This document shows positions 5,388 through 7,262 of a stretch of 7,262 bases of DNA, piece by piece. Under the pieces are notes generated by a model. That model was not told where the DNA came from and made no database searches. It saw only the letters and a program-made list of their open reading frames with translations. Location: contig DQHS01000280.1 of the NCBI GenBank assembly GCA_003524365.1, positions 8,787 through 16,048 on the forward strand, in the 5' to 3' direction. The stretch comes from Cellvibrio sp. (GTDB taxonomy: Bacteria > Pseudomonadota > Gammaproteobacteria > Pseudomonadales > Cellvibrionaceae). The position numbers were made by a program, and so were the translations under genes. The first letter of the stretch is position 1; the number at the start of each line of letters is the position of its first letter.

Positions 5388-5876
5388 ATGAAGCCGCGTA
5401 GTAGTCTTAAGCCGCTGTTTGCACTGTTAATTTTTGCCTTGGCTTTGGCATTGCTGAACAGCGTGAATAAACAGCAAATGCTGGATTCTGACGCTGCCCA
5501 GGAACAGCTGGCTCTGGCGGTGGGCGGCGAGAGTGTTGCGGGTGCGGATGTATTAATCGCCGAGGTATTCCGCAGCGGTCGCTCCAATGTGCAGCTGGGC
5601 GGTGAGGGCAGGGTTGCCAAAATTCTGCCGGACGATAATCAGGGTAGTCGCCATCAGAAATTTTTAATGGAGTTAGAGTCGGGCCACACCTTGTTGATCT
5701 CGCACAATATTGATTTGGCACCGCGCATTGATAATTTGCGTGAGGGTGAGCGAATAGAATTCTACGGTGAATATGAGTGGAATAAAAAAGGGGGCGTCAT
5801 CCACTGGACGCATCACGACCCGAAAGGTAAACATCCCGGTGGTTGGTTGAAATATCAAGACCGGGTGTATAAATAA
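5388..5876 (+). CDS. DUF3465 family protein, periplasmic or membrane-anchored
   Basis: A 162-residue protein with one N-terminal hydrophobic helix (~9-26) and no clear cleavage site, so probably a signal anchor facing the periplasm. Residues ~55-162 form a DUF3465 domain, recognisable from GRVAKILPDDNQGSRHQKF (74-92), LLISHNIDLAPRI (102-114), FYGEYEWNKKGGVIHWTHHD (125-144) and the C-terminal GGWLKYQDRVY. The strand pattern suggests a small OB-like beta-barrel. His89, His106, His139, His142, His143 and His149, together with several Asp and Trp residues, lie in the conserved motifs, so metal or haem contact is conceivable. No biochemical function is known to me. The ATG is supported by GTGAG six bases upstream. 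It is the first gene of a unit with cytochrome b561 (35-base gap) and a VIT transporter. Confidence 0.88.
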   Translation: MKPRSSLKPLFALLIFALALALLNSVNKQQMLDSDAAQEQLALAVGGESVAGADVLIAEVFRSGRSNVQLGGEGRVAKILPDDNQGSRHQKFLMELESGHTLLISHNIDLAPRIDNLREGERIEFYGEYEWNKKGGVIHWTHHDPKGKHPGGWLKYQDRVYK

Positions 5877-5911
5877 CATTTACACAATAAAAAACTTGCA
5901 GAGGAATCACG

Positions 5912-6466
5912 ATGAATAACCCCAACACTGTTAGTCGCTATAATCCCATTCTTATTGGCTTGCATTGGTTTATGTTTGTATTGCTGATCGCGGTGTTTGC
6001 GACCATTGAAATGCGCAGTTTATTTCCGCGTGGTAGTGATCCGCGCGAATTAGTAAAAGCGCTGCATTTTATGTTCGGGATTGTGGTGTTGTTACTGGTG
6101 GTAGTTCGCCTTGGTGTGCGTCTATCTAGTCCGACACCAGCGATTGTTCCGGCGCCGGGTGTTTTTGAAAATATACTCGCCAAAATTATGCATCTTTCAC
6201 TTTATGCATTTATGATTTTTATGCCGATTGCAGGTTGGATCATTTTAAGTGCTGAAGGTCACGGTGTGCCATTTTTTGGCTTGGAGTTACCGCCCCTGAT
6301 TGATAAAGATGAAGCTTTGGCGGAACAAGTAGAAGAAATTCACAAGCTGGTTGGTGAGATTGGTTATTACCTGATTGGCTTACATGTGTTGGCGGGTTTG
6401 TTTCATCACTACGTGAAACGCGATAACACCTTAAAGCGCATTTCGTTAATCAACAAAGAGTCCTGA
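5912..6466 (+). CDS. Cytochrome b561 (CybB-like, di-haem membrane electron carrier)
   Basis: A 184-residue integral membrane protein with four helices (roughly 12-32, 50-70, 92-113, 147-168). It belongs to the bacterial cytochrome b561 family, which moves electrons from quinol in the inner membrane. Candidate haem ligands are His18 (GLHW), His52 (LHF), His144 and His158; the four-His spacing agrees with E. coli CybB as I remember it. His94 is an additional membrane-edge histidine. The basic tail HHYVKRDNTLKR fits a cytoplasmic C-terminus. GAGGA (5901-5905), six bases before the ATG, is a strong ribosome-binding site. Only four bases separate its stop from the VIT gene, so the two are almost certainly co-transcribed. 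A related alternative is a b-type subunit of another oxidoreductase, but no partner dehydrogenase is present here. Confidence 0.92.
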   Translation: MNNPNTVSRYNPILIGLHWFMFVLLIAVFATIEMRSLFPRGSDPRELVKALHFMFGIVVLLLVVVRLGVRLSSPTPAIVPAPGVFENILAKIMHLSLYAFMIFMPIAGWIILSAEGHGVPFFGLELPPLIDKDEALAEQVEEIHKLVGEIGYYLIGLHVLAGLFHHYVKRDNTLKRISLINKES

Positions 6467-6470
6467 GTCT

Positions 6471-7160
6471 ATGCGTCATCGCGAAGGCCATCGTTCACAT
6501 CATTCAGGTTGGTTGCGCGCCGCGGTATTGGGCGCGAATGATGGAATTATTTCCACTGCCAGTTTGATGATGGGAATTGCCGCAGCGCAAGCTGGCTCAG
6601 CTGCAATTTTATTAGCCGGTGTGGCGGGTTTAGTGGCTGGTGCGATGAGTATGGCGGCGGGCGAATATGTTTCAGTTCGCTCACAGGCGGATACTGAGGC
6701 CGCCGATCTTGCGCGCGAAACCCACGAGCTGGAGACGGATTCAGCGGGCGAGCATCGCGAATTGGAAGAGATTTATGTCGCGCGCGGTTTGGAGCGGGAG
6801 CTCGCGCGCGAAGTAGCAAAACAATTAATGCAACACGATGCGCTCGGCGCGCATGCGCGCGATGAGTTGGGTATTACCGACTTGTTTAGCGCGCGCCCAC
6901 TACAAGCCGCGCTGACATCGGCGGCGACTTTTGCGGTGGGCGCGTTTATTCCACTCTTGGTAGTTTTGTTGTTTCCTGCTGCGAATCTATCCATTGCAAT
7001 TGCGGTTGTATCGCTCCTTGCCTTGATTGTATTAGGCGGGCTTGCTGCCAAAGTGGGCGGTGCCAACCTGTGGATCGGCGCTGCACGCGTCGGTTTTTGG
7101 GGGGCTGCTGCTATGGCATTAACTGCCGCGGCAGGTCATCTATTTGGTGTTGTGCTCTGA
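6471..7160 (+). CDS. VIT1/CCC1-family Fe(II)/Mn(II) transporter
   Basis: A 229-residue member of the vacuolar-iron-transporter family, which exports or sequesters ferrous iron and manganese across membranes. The family signature GANDGIISTASLMMG lies at 21-35, with Asp24 and Met33/34 in helix 1 as likely ion-path residues. A second helix (~44-64) ends in SMAAGEYVSVRSQ. A Glu-rich cytoplasmic segment (~65-135) with many Glu and several His residues corresponds to the metal-binding domain. Three further helices (~146-168, 173-195, 205-227) complete the five-helix fold. The N-terminus is unusually His/Arg-rich (RHREGHRSHH). Its ATG lies four bases after the cytochrome stop, with AAAGAG (6455-6460) ten bases upstream, which suggests translational coupling. 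The last 21 bases overlap a converging gene, and no terminator is seen. Iron and manganese cannot be distinguished from sequence. Confidence 0.92.
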   Translation: MRHREGHRSHHSGWLRAAVLGANDGIISTASLMMGIAAAQAGSAAILLAGVAGLVAGAMSMAAGEYVSVRSQADTEAADLARETHELETDSAGEHRELEEIYVARGLERELAREVAKQLMQHDALGAHARDELGITDLFSARPLQAALTSAATFAVGAFIPLLVVLLFPAANLSIAIAVVSLLALIVLGGLAAKVGGANLWIGAARVGFWGAAAMALTAAAGHLFGVVL

Positions 7161-7262
7161 TCCAAAAATTAGCGCAATCACCTCAGTCATCGCGCGATTA
7201 ATCTGCGCAAATTTTTCGTCGCTTGCCAGAATCGCTTCTGCACTTTGCGTGTAGCGCGAACG
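7140..7262 (-). CDS. C-terminal end of an unidentified protein (5' partial)
   Basis: On the minus strand a frame is open from the right edge to TAG at 7142-7140, giving 40 residues. The visible part (for example ASDEKFAQINRAMTEVIALIF) looks like an amphipathic helical C-terminus and uses ordinary codons such as GCG, CGC and ATT. The two plus-strand frames checked here contain stops. The family is not recognisable from this fragment. It converges on the VIT gene and overlaps its last 21 bases, so no separate terminator space exists between them. The short length means a chance open frame is possible. Confidence 0.55.
   Translation of the reverse strand, partial: RSRYTQSAEAILASDEKFAQINRAMTEVIALIFGSEHNTK

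Noticed and set aside
6847..6860. GCGCGCATGCGCGC palindrome
   Set aside because: It lies inside the VIT coding region, where GCG/CGC codons are frequent. No reason to see it as a site.
1..7262. CRISPR array, tRNA, rRNA, transposase or phage genes
   Set aside because: No regularly spaced repeats, cloverleaf, rRNA motif or recombinase/transposase domain was seen on either strand.

Overview
The window looks like chromosomal DNA of a Gammaproteobacterium. A Cellvibrio-type or related carbohydrate-degrading marine/soil genus fits best, but this is inference. The supports are the end of a secreted beta-sandwich domain of the kind attached to glycan hydrolases, the amidase pair FmdA/FmdB, a DUF3465 protein and a b561-type cytochrome, in moderate-GC DNA with normal Shine-Dalgarno sites. 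There is no transposase, phage gene, tRNA, rRNA or CRISPR array.

Layout. (1) 1-267: the C-terminus of a probable carbohydrate-binding domain and its strong terminator. (2) 399-1559, plus strand: a membrane-anchored AraC-family regulator with a GTG start, followed by a 17-bp inverted repeat. (3) 1681-3461, plus strand: formamidase/acetamidase fmdA and zinc-ribbon fmdB, separated by a ~105-bp long-stem palindromic element that looks like a dispersed repeat. A perfect 21-bp bidirectional terminator (3477-3522) ends this unit and the converging TetR unit. (4) 5219-3539, minus strand: a near-consensus sigma70 promoter carrying two TetR-type palindromes 30 bp apart, then a doubtful small ORF, a six-helix membrane protein of unknown function, and a TetR-family regulator with a Gly-Cys-Pro motif in its effector domain. 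(5) 5325-7160, plus strand: a candidate promoter and a tight three-gene unit of DUF3465 periplasmic/anchored protein, cytochrome b561 and VIT1/CCC1-type metal transporter. (6) The last ~120 bases hold the C-terminus of an unidentified minus-strand gene that overlaps the end of the VIT gene.

How the parts may work together. FmdA would release ammonia and a carboxylate from short amides, and FmdB is its usual partner. The membrane AraC protein beside them may or may not be their regulator. The TetR protein very probably represses its own operon through the twin operators, so the unknown membrane protein is the inducible output. The DUF3465-b561-VIT unit joins a membrane haem electron carrier to an Fe/Mn transporter, which suggests a metal-redox role.

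Most of the window is recognisable. The least explained parts are the TetR/membrane-protein operon and the DUF3465-b561-VIT unit.
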